A stretch of DNA of 15,112 nucleotides from Syntrophobacterales bacterium. Its GTDB lineage: Bacteria; Desulfobacterota; Syntrophobacteria; BM002. Below the pieces are notes generated by a model that saw nothing but the letters and a program-made list of their open reading frames with translations, was not told the DNA's origin and ran no database searches. Position numbers and translations under genes: made by a program. The stretch lies in the NCBI GenBank assembly GCA_030601545.1, contig JAUVTM010000016.1, forward strand, positions 1 to 15,112, read 5' to 3'. The stretch's first letter is position 1. The number at the start of each line of letters is the position of its first letter. Shown in pieces: positions 1-7,418 of the stretch.

Positions 1-1
1 T

Positions 2-2167
2 TTACTCTATCTTAAACAGGCTTACCCGGGCTCGAAGTTCCTCCGCGATTCGGTTGAGGTCACTGGCTGAAGATATGGAATTTTTTGAGGCTGCTGCCGT
101 TTGCTGCGCCACTTTGGAAATTTCCCTCATGGTATTTACCACTTGTTCGCTGGCCTCTTTTTGTTGATTTGTGGCAACTGAGATTTGCCGCGCAGACTCA
201 GCGGTCTGCTCAGCCATGGCAATAATATTTTCGAGGGCGTCCCGCACCTGGTTCAAACGCACTTCCCCTTCTTCAACGCCTTTGACGTTCTCCTCAGAAG
301 CCAGAACCGAAGCATTGGCAGCCGACTGAATCTCCAGAAGCACGTCCCTGATAGTGCCCGTTGATTTCACCACATCCTCGGCCAACCGTCGGATCTCCCC
401 GGCGACAACAGAGAAGCCCTTCCCCGCCTCGCCCGCCTTGGCTGCCTCGATGGCCGCATTAAGGGAGAGCATCTTGGTTTCGATGGCTATTTCGTTTATG
501 ATGTCAATGATTTCGCCAATCTGCTGACTCCTCTGTCCCAGCCTAAGAATTTTTTCAGAGCTCTCCTCGGTCTTGCTCCGAATCAGGGCCATGCTTTTCG
601 TGCTTTCTTCCATGAACCCCTGCCCATCCTCGGCGCTTTTCAGGGTCTCATCAGCCACTGCTGTGACGGCGTTGCTGTTCTCGGCAATCTGGCGAGCAGT
701 GGTGCTAAGCTCTTCCATCGTTGCGGTGGTCTCACTCACCGATGCTGCCTGCTGGGCCGCCCCGCTGGCCTGTTGTTGAGCTGACGCCACAATTTCGCTG
801 GATGAACTGCCTATGCGTGACGCCGCCTCCTGGCTCTGTCCGGTCATTTCCCTTAAATTAGTCACCATGGCATTGATGGCCTTACCAAAAGGACCGGGGA
901 AAGTCACCTCCTGGCTGAGATCGCCACCAGCGATTTTCTGGGCCTGTTCAGCCAAAAGAGTGAAGTTCTGGTGCATAGAGTCGAAGGCCTCAGCCAACGT
1001 CCCCACCTCGTCACCGGAGGCCAAAATAACCTTTTCCGAGATCTCCCCGGCAGAAATCTGTCTGGCATACCTTCCCAATTTATTCAGAGGCCTGGTAAAG
1101 CTATTGGCCAGAATGTACGAAAGGTAGAAGCCAATGATGAGGGTTACCAAACAGACAAGGCTGGTGATCCAGACGATGTGCCTCAGGGGAACGAAGAATT
1201 GGCTGCGGTCAACCTCGCTCACCAAAAAGCCATTCGCCTTTTCCGGTTTCTGGAAAGCGTAGATTTTGCCCTTCATTTTGTCCACATACGTGCCAGAGGG
1301 TGTACGCTCCAGTTCGGCCAGAAGCCCAGCCGGGAGTACACCCTTTGATCCACGGGGATTGCTGGCCAGCACGGATCCACCACTGGTCAGGAAATAGGTT
1401 GAGGTGGCCTCACCAAGATCTAACCTTTCCACTGCCTCGACGAGCGCCTCGCCTTTGCCTTGCTTAACCAAATCTCCCCAGTTTTGCGTGCCGATGGCAA
1501 GGCCAAGCTGGACGCGCTGCACCTCCACTGTCTGCCTTTCCAATGCTTTTTTGCTCTCTACAAAGCTAATGGAACTTACAAAAAACACGGCTATAAGAAC
1601 CAGCGAACCACAGGTGACCCAAAGCTTTTGGGAAAGACTCATCCCCTTCAAAGACACCCGTTGTGGCAGGCCGCTCATTGCTGTGGCCATCTCCGGCAGG
1701 ATGATACCCTCCAGGGTAAAGAGAGTGAAAAGGGAGTAGACCAAACAAATAACGATGCCCGCCAAAATGCTTTGGAGGCTCTGGGTCAGATCAAAATGAG
1801 CCTTTAGCCGCATGGTCAGGATTCCCAGTAAGAAGACGCCGTATCCAGTCAGAAAAAGGGTCAGCGCCACACGAGCGGGCAATCTGGCCCCCAGCTGCAC
1901 TATCGCGGTGGTTTCCTCCACATCGAGTTCGTCGCCGGCGGCAATTGTCCTCTCCAGCGAGAGCAGCGGTCGACCGTACTGAAGTGGCAAGAGCACAAAA
2001 AGACCCAGAAGCAGAAATGCCTCAAGAGTATAAATCACAAGAAAAGGAAGGACCTGACCGTCTGCCAGGTCAACGCTAAGCCAGAGGTAGGGCAGTCCCA
2101 GGATGAGCACGACATAAACAAACAACATGGCCTGGTTCCAAACAATCCTTTTTTTAAGTCCACTCAT
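2..2167 (-). CDS. Methyl-accepting chemotaxis protein, six-TM
   Basis: Membrane chemoreceptor of 721 residues that would signal to a CheA kinase through CheW. Hydrophobic segments lie near residues 13-31, 43-62, 101-118, 132-152, 182-201 and 331-351. The first four form an unrecognised membrane module; the last two bracket an extracytoplasmic sensor of about 130 residues (203-330). A HAMP domain follows (about 352-405), perhaps a second HAMP-like segment, then the long coiled-coil signalling domain with its hairpin tip around 559-600 (motif EIAIETKMLSLNAAIEAAK). The tip is divergent: the usual Q-T-N is E-T-K. The ATG at 2167 was chosen because AGAAGGA lies 10 nt upstream; the ATG at 2194 and a more upstream start have no ribosome binding site and run deep into the preceding gene. 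It overlaps the end of that CheW-like gene by 14 nt, so translation is probably coupled. The family call is certain; the ligand is unknown. Confidence 0.93.
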   Translation of the reverse strand: MSGLKKRIVWNQAMLFVYVVLILGLPYLWLSVDLADGQVLPFLVIYTLEAFLLLGLFVLLPLQYGRPLLSLERTIAAGDELDVEETTAIVQLGARLPARVALTLFLTGYGVFLLGILTMRLKAHFDLTQSLQSILAGIVICLVYSLFTLFTLEGIILPEMATAMSGLPQRVSLKGMSLSQKLWVTCGSLVLIAVFFVSSISFVESKKALERQTVEVQRVQLGLAIGTQNWGDLVKQGKGEALVEAVERLDLGEATSTYFLTSGGSVLASNPRGSKGVLPAGLLAELERTPSGTYVDKMKGKIYAFQKPEKANGFLVSEVDRSQFFVPLRHIVWITSLVCLVTLIIGFYLSYILANSFTRPLNKLGRYARQISAGEISEKVILASGDEVGTLAEAFDSMHQNFTLLAEQAQKIAGGDLSQEVTFPGPFGKAINAMVTNLREMTGQSQEAASRIGSSSSEIVASAQQQASGAAQQAASVSETTATMEELSTTARQIAENSNAVTAVADETLKSAEDGQGFMEESTKSMALIRSKTEESSEKILRLGQRSQQIGEIIDIINEIAIETKMLSLNAAIEAAKAGEAGKGFSVVAGEIRRLAEDVVKSTGTIRDVLLEIQSAANASVLASEENVKGVEEGEVRLNQVRDALENIIAMAEQTAESARQISVATNQQKEASEQVVNTMREISKVAQQTAAASKNSISSASDLNRIAEELRARVSLFKIE

Positions 2168-2612
2168 GGGAAATGTATCCTTCTTTTGACTCATTTTGTG
2201 GTTGGTATTGGAGGTCCACGAGCAGCACCAGTTCATTCTCCCACTGGCAGACACCCCACAGTTGCCGCCACCGCTTTTGAGTCTCGAGCAGAGGTGGTAG
2301 CGGCCAGATATGCATGGTGATATCAATGGTAATAAGATCGCCTATCTGATCAACTCTGTAGCACACTTTCTCGCCGGCTCGATCCACCACCAGGAGTTGC
2401 CGCTGTTCTTCATTCGTTTCTAGAGGCAGGCCACATGCCGACCTGAGATCCATTACCTTTGGGTCACTCTCTTCTTCACTGGTGTGGGTCGCAAGCCTTT
2501 GGCCGGAAGGACGGCTCAACTGGGCTATCTGACCGGCCTCTACACCCAGAAGGAAGGGGCCCACCCAGAAGGTCAGAATCGCCAGGGTGGCAGCCTCATC
2601 GCTATCTACCAT
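2154..2612 (-). CDS. Divergent CheW-like adaptor
   Basis: A 152-residue CheW-like protein, slightly shorter than a standard CheW. The fold is suggested by an N-terminal strand pattern (residues 11-33), the segment 72-98 ending in YRVDQIGDLITID, which corresponds to the CheW part reading GLxVDxVxDVxxI, and a C-terminal strand (118-135, LWGVCQWENELVLLVDLQ). The hallmark GVINLRG loop is missing or degenerate, since residues 40-60 are a polar insert. The start has AAGGA six nt upstream, and that site lies inside the end of the preceding cheW, from which it is separated by 3 nt. Its stop overlaps the MCP start by 14 nt. Known role of the family: coupling MCPs to CheA. Whether this degenerate copy still binds both partners, or caps the array, is inference. 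Confidence 0.75.
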   Translation of the reverse strand: MVDSDEAATLAILTFWVGPFLLGVEAGQIAQLSRPSGQRLATHTSEEESDPKVMDLRSACGLPLETNEEQRQLLVVDRAGEKVCYRVDQIGDLITIDITMHIWPLPPLLETQKRWRQLWGVCQWENELVLLVDLQYQPQNESKEGYISHEWT

Positions 2613-2615
2613 AGT

Positions 2616-3146
2616 TTATCCTTGGTACATGCCTTCTGCTTGAAAAATCCCTTCCAGTCTAATAACAGTCAAAAAAACCTCACCCCAAAGCGCTGCGCCT
2701 TCAAAAAAAACACGCTGAGATGTACCCCCCAGAAGCGGCTCTTCACTTAAGTCTTCCGGGGCCAGGTTCACCAGATCGCCAATATCGTCTACCAGCAAGC
2801 CCGTTCGCACCCCAGCATTCTCTACCACAATAATGGCTTGGTTTTCGGTGGATTCACCCTGGGGCAAGCCGAAAAATTTCTTCAGGTCAATGGTGGAGAG
2901 CACCTCGCCCCGAAGGTTTATCACGCCCAGAATGTGCTCGGGGACACTGGGAACCCGGGTAATTTTCGGCGGCGGCAAGACTTCAACCAAGTCGTATACG
3001 CTTAAACCATACCAATCTTCATTGAGGAGGAAACTGAGATACTGTTGGTGAGGGGAATCTATTGCTTCTGAGGCAGGATGATCTTGCTGAGTCCTGCGGA
3101 CCTGGTCAAGAATCTTTTTCCCTGGTCCAGTGGGCAAATCCGGCAT
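2616..3146 (-). CDS. cheW: CheW chemotaxis coupling protein
   Basis: Cytoplasmic adaptor that links chemoreceptors to CheA. The 176-residue product has a polar N-terminal extension of about 33 residues followed by a full CheW domain: the segment YLSFLLNEDWYGLSVYDLVE (36-55), the diagnostic loop GVINLRGEVLSTIDLKKFFG (74-93), and GLLVDDIGDLVNL (116-128). I start it at the ATG at 3146, which has AGGAG eight nt upstream. A TTG at 3176 is in frame, but its purine stretch is only one nt away. It lies 36 nt after the pilus ATPase-receiver gene and 3 nt before the divergent cheW, so all are very likely co-transcribed. Because a pilus motor with a receiver domain heads the operon, this CheW probably belongs to a pilus-control array rather than a flagellar one (inference). 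Confidence 0.9.
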   Translation of the reverse strand: MPDLPTGPGKKILDQVRRTQQDHPASEAIDSPHQQYLSFLLNEDWYGLSVYDLVEVLPPPKITRVPSVPEHILGVINLRGEVLSTIDLKKFFGLPQGESTENQAIIVVENAGVRTGLLVDDIGDLVNLAPEDLSEEPLLGGTSQRVFFEGAALWGEVFLTVIRLEGIFQAEGMYQG

Positions 3147-3182
3147 GCAAGAAACTCCTGAATCCCGGCGGGCCAAACCTCC

Positions 3183-5345
3183 CTATTGCGCCCGGCCATA
3201 GATGGACAATACCCGCTTAATTCTGGCCAGCAAAAGGTTAGCAACAATTGGTTTCGGGATGTAATCATCGGCACCCGCCTCCAACCCCTCCACCTCGCTC
3301 TCCACTTCGTCTTTAGAAGTAAGGAGGATTACCGGAATAATGCTGGTCTGCAACTGACTTTTTAGCTTTTTCACCAAGGAAAGGCCATCCATGTTAGGCA
3401 TCACCACATCGGAGATGATCAGATCGGGCCTTTCCCGATATACTTTTTCCAGCGCTTCCTCCCCATCCGTGGCCAGTACCACATCATACTGGGCTTCAGT
3501 CAGGACCTTTTGCAGCATCTTGCGGATGAAGGGGTCATCGTCCACTGCCAGAACCCGCAGTTGCGCCCCCAAGGCCTCTGCCGTCTTTTCCACCGGAGCT
3601 GCTGCGGCCACCTGTTCCATGGCTGGCTGGCGGCCTTCTCGTTCAGGCGGCGGCGCCACCCTCATGAGCTCTTCGGCAGAGGTGACTCCCTGAAGAAGCT
3701 TGTCTCGACAATCGCCAAAAAGGTCTTTAATTCCGCGCTCTCTGGCGTCCTCAGCAATCTCAGTATCCGAGGCACCTTGGACAATCAACTTCCGCAAATC
3801 ATTGTCCACCATGAGCATCTCATAGATTCCCAAGCGACCAAGATAGCCTGAGAACTGGCACGCCTCACAGCCCTGACCTTTCTTGATTTTCTCAAGAGTC
3901 TTTTTGCCTCCAGATATCCCCAGCCTGGTGAGCAGCGTTTTATCCACCTTTTCAACCACCTGACAATGAGGACAGTTCTTTCTCACCAGTCGCTGCGCCA
4001 GCACGCAAAGGAGCGAGGAGGCGATCACATAAGGATCGACACCCAAGTCCACCAACCGCGTTACCGCCGAGGAAGCATCGTTGGTATGTAGAGTGGTAAG
4101 GACCAGGTGCCCAGTATTGGCGGCCTGAAAGGCTATTTTGGCGGTCTCAGCATCGCGGATCTCCCCCACCATGACCACGTTGGGATCCTGGCGCAGAATG
4201 GAGCGTAGTCCGGAGGCAAAAGTTACACCCGCTCTTTCATTCACCTGGACCTGGTTAATTCCGGGTAATTGGTACTCTACCGGGTCCTCAACTGTAACGA
4301 TATTAATTAGCTCAGACTTCAGCCGATTGAGAGAAGCATACAGTGTCGTGCTCTTGCCGCTACCCGTTGGGCCCGTGACCAGGATAATCCCCTGCGGCCG
4401 AGTGAGTATGGAGGCTAAAGTCTTCAAGCCATCGGGACTGAAACCAAGCTCCTGGAGATCGATGAAGGCCTTGGACTGATCAAGGACGCGGATTACCACC
4501 TTCTCACCAAAAATAGTAGGCAATGTGGATATCCGCATGTCATATTGATTGTTGCCAACCTTGAGTTTGGTCCGCCCGTCTTGAGGACGCCGCTTCATGG
4601 CGATGTCCATATCGCCGATGATTTTAATTCTGGAGACAAGTGGAGCCAGAGCCGGTAACCCCACCTTGAAGATGTTCTTCATCATCCCGTCAATGCGGTA
4701 GCGTACCGTCACCTCTTTTTCCTGGGGCTCGATATGGATGTCACTTGCCTGCAATTTGATGGCATCGGCGAGAATGGCATTGGTCAAGCGCACTATGGGA
4801 GCGATTTCAGATTGCCGAATGAGTTCATCAACATCATATTCGTTTTCATCTCGTTCCTCGGCAAGTACTTCCACCTCTTCGGACGGGACCATAGTGGCGA
4901 ACAGATCGAGGTCAAACTCATCTGGGTAGTTGTCATCGATGGCCTCGCGGATATCTCCCTCGGTGGCAACCGCAACGGAGACATCAAGACCTGTCTTGAA
5001 CTTGATCTCGTTAATGGTAGTATAGTCCAGTGGATTGGCCATGGCCAGCCGCAGACGTCTCCCCGTCTTTTTGTAGGGAAAGATGAGCTTCCGGTTTGCC
5101 TGCTTTCGAGGAATGGTCTCGATTACCTCTTCGGAGAATTCCAGCTCTTTCAGCTTAACGTAAGGGATATTGAGTTGTTTGGACAGAGCCTTGCAAATAT
5201 CCTCGTCTTTGGCCCATTCCTTCTCTATGATGATCTTGCCCAGCTTCCTCTTTTTATTTTTCTGCTCTTCTAATGCCTGTACCAGCTGACCTTCATTGAT
5301 CAGTCCGGCTTCCACTAGAATCTGGCCAAGTTTTTTCCGCCGCAT
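3183..5345 (-). CDS. pilB: PilB/GspE-type ATPase fused to receiver domain
   Basis: Hexameric cytoplasmic ATPase that powers type IV pilus extension or type II secretion; 720 residues. An N-terminal MshEN/T2SSE_N-like domain (about 1-140, starting MRRKKLGQILVEAGLI) is followed by the motor domain: Walker A GPTGSGKS (325-332), Asp box VTVEDPVEYQLPG (350-362), Walker B VVMVGEIRDAE (390-400, E395), His box GHLVLTTLHTND (412-423), and a zinc-binding tetracysteine site (C458, C461, C493, C496). A Pro/Ala-rich linker (567-595) leads to a complete receiver domain (597-720) with acidic residues D602-D604, phospho-acceptor D646, T676 and K698. The MshEN-like start suggests c-di-GMP binding, which is unproven. 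The ATG at 5345 matches the usual family N-terminus; a TTG at 5363 has no usable spacing. It heads an operon with two cheW genes and an MCP, suggesting phosphorylation control of the motor. Confidence 0.93.
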   Translation of the reverse strand: MRRKKLGQILVEAGLINEGQLVQALEEQKNKKRKLGKIIIEKEWAKDEDICKALSKQLNIPYVKLKELEFSEEVIETIPRKQANRKLIFPYKKTGRRLRLAMANPLDYTTINEIKFKTGLDVSVAVATEGDIREAIDDNYPDEFDLDLFATMVPSEEVEVLAEERDENEYDVDELIRQSEIAPIVRLTNAILADAIKLQASDIHIEPQEKEVTVRYRIDGMMKNIFKVGLPALAPLVSRIKIIGDMDIAMKRRPQDGRTKLKVGNNQYDMRISTLPTIFGEKVVIRVLDQSKAFIDLQELGFSPDGLKTLASILTRPQGIILVTGPTGSGKSTTLYASLNRLKSELINIVTVEDPVEYQLPGINQVQVNERAGVTFASGLRSILRQDPNVVMVGEIRDAETAKIAFQAANTGHLVLTTLHTNDASSAVTRLVDLGVDPYVIASSLLCVLAQRLVRKNCPHCQVVEKVDKTLLTRLGISGGKKTLEKIKKGQGCEACQFSGYLGRLGIYEMLMVDNDLRKLIVQGASDTEIAEDARERGIKDLFGDCRDKLLQGVTSAEELMRVAPPPEREGRQPAMEQVAAAAPVEKTAEALGAQLRVLAVDDDPFIRKMLQKVLTEAQYDVVLATDGEEALEKVYRERPDLIISDVVMPNMDGLSLVKKLKSQLQTSIIPVILLTSKDEVESEVEGLEAGADDYIPKPIVANLLLARIKRVLSIYGRAQ

Positions 5346-5530
5346 AGTCCGATTACCTGACAACCCTACGGGCTGTCATCCTTATTAAAACTGAAACTCC
5401 CCGTCCAGCCCATCTGAAATCAAGGCGGGACTCACCATGGCTTCTCGTTTGCAGTTCATTAGCATATCCTTAGAATATTTACAACAAAGATGCATGGTTG
5501 CCTTAGGATTACACGCTCTTCACCCCACCC
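5346..5530. other. Divergent intergenic region, left half
   Basis: No credible gene lies here. It must carry the promoter of the minus-strand pilus/chemosensory operon. The best candidate I see reads leftward, TTGTAA (5484 to 5479), 17 nt, TAATGA (5461 to 5456), which is a poor -10. No convincing sigma54-type site (-24 GG, -12 GC) was found. The stretch 5455-5490 is AT-rich, consistent with a promoter area. Confidence 0.35.
5359..5377 (-). promoter_or_regulatory. Leader hairpin before pilus ATPase gene
   Basis: On the minus-strand transcript an eight-pair stem (GACAGCCC / GGGUUGUC, one G-U pair) with a three-nt loop ends 13 nt before the ATG. The weak ribosome binding site (CAGG) touches its 3' side, so the stem could affect initiation. 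Seen in sequence; function is inference. Confidence 0.4.
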
Positions 5531-5559
5531 TGGACAGGGTTCCGTCCCTCTCGTATAAT
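5531..5559 (+). promoter_or_regulatory. Sigma70-type promoter for tilS
   Basis: TGGACA (5531-5536) and a perfect TATAAT (5554-5559) are separated by 17 nt, close to the ideal sigma70 arrangement. Transcription would start near 5566 and give a tilS leader of about 165 nt. The -35 hexamer lies within a short palindrome, CCCTG-GA-CAGGG (5528-5539), which could be an operator. Confidence 0.75.
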
Positions 5560-5570
5560 CAATACCTAAA

Positions 5571-5720
5571 TATTGGAGTAATGGAGCTCAGAGATTTTAG
5601 ATTTTGGAATGCAGATTTAAGATTTAAGAGCTTAGAAACACACAGCAAGGAAAGTATGGAATCTCAATCTGCAATTTGAAATCTACAATCTGAAATAATA
5701 AATGCTCCAATACTCCATAA
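5571..5720. repeat. Long imperfect inverted repeat in tilS leader
   Basis: The arms are about 5571-5626 and 5657-5720. The outer parts are near-identical inverted copies (left GGAGTAATGGAGC, right reverse complement GGAGTATTGGAGC). The inner parts are inverted AGATTT-rich stretches that share TGCAGATT and TAGATTT. The loop is about 30 nt. It could be a MITE- or REP-like insertion or a structured mRNA leader; no coding potential is apparent. Confidence 0.65.
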
Positions 5721-5730
5721 GGCGTTACCC

Positions 5731-7134
5731 ATGCTGCTAGAAAAGGTCCAACATACGCTCAGAACCCACGGTATGCTCCAACCAGATGACCGGGTGCTGG
5801 TCGCTGTGTCCGGTGGCCCTGACTCGGTCGCTCTCTGCCATCTCCTCCATAGACTGCGGCACAGCCACAAAGTGGAGTTGGTGGTGGCTCATGTCCATCA
5901 CGGACTCCGTGGTGTTGAAGCAGATCAGGACGCCCTTTTTGTCCACAATCTAAGCCACCAGTTAGGGCTGCCAATGGTGGAGCAAAGGCTGGAAGTCCGC
6001 AGCTGGCAGAAAAAGCATGGTGGCTCCCTGCAAATGGCAGCACGTGCTCTCCGCTATCAATGTCTCCATCAGATAATGGCCGAAAAGGGGGCAAGCAAGC
6101 TTGCCATGGGCCATAATGCTGATGATCAGGCTGAAGAAATCCTGCTCCGAATCCTTCGCGGTGCTGGCCAGCGCGGCCTCAGCGGTATGGACCCCTGCAA
6201 CCGCAATGGAGTCATCCGCCCGCTGTTGGAATGCCACCGTCACGAGATCATGGCCTATCTTGAAGACCACGGTCTTGCCTTTCGACAAGACAGCTCAAAT
6301 CTGAAGCCGTGGTGCCAGCGCAATCTATTGCGGCTGGAATTGCTGCCACAACTTCAGCAGGCATTCAATAGCAATTTAAATGCCACTTTACTTCGAACCA
6401 GTAAAATCTTCCGAGAAGAGGAGGACTTCTGGGAGTCGCATCTTGCTTCCTGGCTGAAAGAGCATTCATTGAACCACGAGGATGGCGGAATCCGTTTCCC
6501 GATCAGACCATTGCTCGAGACGCATCCTGCCATGCAAAAACGTTTGCTGCGACGGATGGTGCAGGAGGTTAAAGGAGATCTGCGGGAATTTGGCTTTCAT
6601 CATACGGAAATCCTTCTGCAATTGTGCCGATCACCTGCAGCCAACCGCCAGCTTGACCTTCCTGGTGCGGTTCAGGTTGAAAAAAGCTACGACTGGGTGA
6701 CCGTAACTTTGCGACACGAGGCGGTCGAGGATTTCACTTTTAGGATCTCAGATCACGGCGTTCACTCGTTCCCCTTGCTGAATCACAGCATGGAGGTTGC
6801 ATTACTCGCTTCGGACCTGCCCGTTGAATTCAGTCACGATCCAAACGAAGCCATCATGGACCTGGACAGGGTCTCCTTTCCCCTTACTCTCAGGTCCAGC
6901 AAGACCGGCGACCGCTTCCGCCCCTTGGGATTGAGGGGTAGCAAGAAGCTTAAGGACTTTTTTATTGACGCCAAGGTCCCCAAGAGCCAGCGTCGTCAGA
7001 TTCCAATCCTTTGCAGTAAAGACCATATCATCTGGGTTGTTGGCCACCGATTGGACGATCGGGTAAAGCTAACTTCGAATACCAGTCGAGTGCTTCGGCT
7101 TCGCTACCTGGAAGGGTTGGTTAATAAGCAGTAA
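5731..7134 (+). CDS. tilS: tRNA(Ile)-lysidine synthase
   Basis: Essential ATP-dependent enzyme that changes cytidine 34 of the CAU-anticodon tRNA-Ile to lysidine, so that it reads AUA and is charged with isoleucine. The 467-residue protein has the N-terminal PP-loop ATPase motif SGGPDS (27-32), the HHGLRG segment (56-61), the GHNADDQAEE motif (127-136), RILRGAG (140-146), RPLL (163-166) and the DSSN...RN region (187-198). A middle domain follows, then the C-terminal domain with GDRFRPLGLRGSKKLKDFF (about residues 390-410). This is the long form of the enzyme. The ATG has AAGG eight nt upstream. It is the first gene after the 5531-5559 promoter and is separated from ftsH by a 566-nt repeat-rich spacer, although tilS-ftsH adjacency is conserved in many bacteria. 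Confidence 0.95.
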   Translation: MLLEKVQHTLRTHGMLQPDDRVLVAVSGGPDSVALCHLLHRLRHSHKVELVVAHVHHGLRGVEADQDALFVHNLSHQLGLPMVEQRLEVRSWQKKHGGSLQMAARALRYQCLHQIMAEKGASKLAMGHNADDQAEEILLRILRGAGQRGLSGMDPCNRNGVIRPLLECHRHEIMAYLEDHGLAFRQDSSNLKPWCQRNLLRLELLPQLQQAFNSNLNATLLRTSKIFREEEDFWESHLASWLKEHSLNHEDGGIRFPIRPLLETHPAMQKRLLRRMVQEVKGDLREFGFHHTEILLQLCRSPAANRQLDLPGAVQVEKSYDWVTVTLRHEAVEDFTFRISDHGVHSFPLLNHSMEVALLASDLPVEFSHDPNEAIMDLDRVSFPLTLRSSKTGDRFRPLGLRGSKKLKDFFIDAKVPKSQRRQIPILCSKDHIIWVVGHRLDDRVKLTSNTSRVLRLRYLEGLVNKQ

Positions 7135-7137
7135 CCA

Positions 7138-7158
7138 CCTTTGGGCTGCCCCCAGAGG
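7138..7158 (+). terminator. Hairpin just after tilS stop
   Basis: CCTTTGGG (7138-7145), a five-nt loop, then CCCAGAGG (7151-7158) makes an eight-pair stem with one G-U pair, three nt after the tilS stop. There is no U-tract, so it may be an mRNA 3'-end stabiliser or a weak attenuator rather than a true intrinsic terminator. Confidence 0.35.
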
Positions 7159-7230
7159 AACTACAAAACCTCAGGGCCAGATCTCTCCGGTCGGCGCTCA
7201 GCATTCAACTATCAAGTCTTTAAGAATATA

Positions 7231-7381
7231 AACCGCAGAACCGCAGAACAAGGAACCGCAGAATATCGAAGTGAAAAACATTGTCTTATTCCTTTCACAA
7301 ACTTCTGCTGGTCGAAATTCCTTGTTCGATATTGTCCTTCGGACTCCCCACCCTGCGGGCGGGTCCCCAGTTTCGATATTC
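7231..7381. repeat. Compound inverted/direct repeat block
   Basis: The left side is built of ACCGCAGAA units plus GAACAAGGAA. The right side has TTCTGCTGG, TTCCTTGTTC and TTCGATATTG as inverted counterparts, with a second direct TTCGATATTC at 7372-7381. Arms 7246-7255 and 7318-7327 match perfectly over 10 bp in inverted orientation. It resembles dispersed intergenic repeats, but copy number cannot be judged from this window. Confidence 0.55.
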
Positions 7382-7401
7382 AAAATAGAAAACAGGCTAA
7401 A

Positions 7402-7418
7402 TCCCGCTCCAAGCGGGA
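7402..7418. repeat. Isolated hairpin with CRISPR-repeat-like end
   Basis: TCCCGCT-CCA-AGCGGGA is a perfect seven-pair stem with a three-nt loop, followed at once by CTGAAAG. A short GC stem next to a GAAA(G/C) tail is typical of some type I/III CRISPR repeats. Only one copy is present and there is no array. Confidence 0.35.

Noticed and set aside
3144..3176. Longer start (TTG 3176) for the canonical cheW
   Set aside because: The purine stretch is one nt from the TTG, while the ATG at 3146 has AGGAG at eight nt.
4734..5273. 179-residue antisense ORF inside the pilus ATPase gene
   Set aside because: It lies entirely opposite a strongly conserved coding region and shows no family motifs.
5437..5679. 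80-residue ORF on the plus strand
   Set aside because: It spans the tilS promoter and the left arm of the inverted repeat, and has no ribosome site or recognisable protein pattern.
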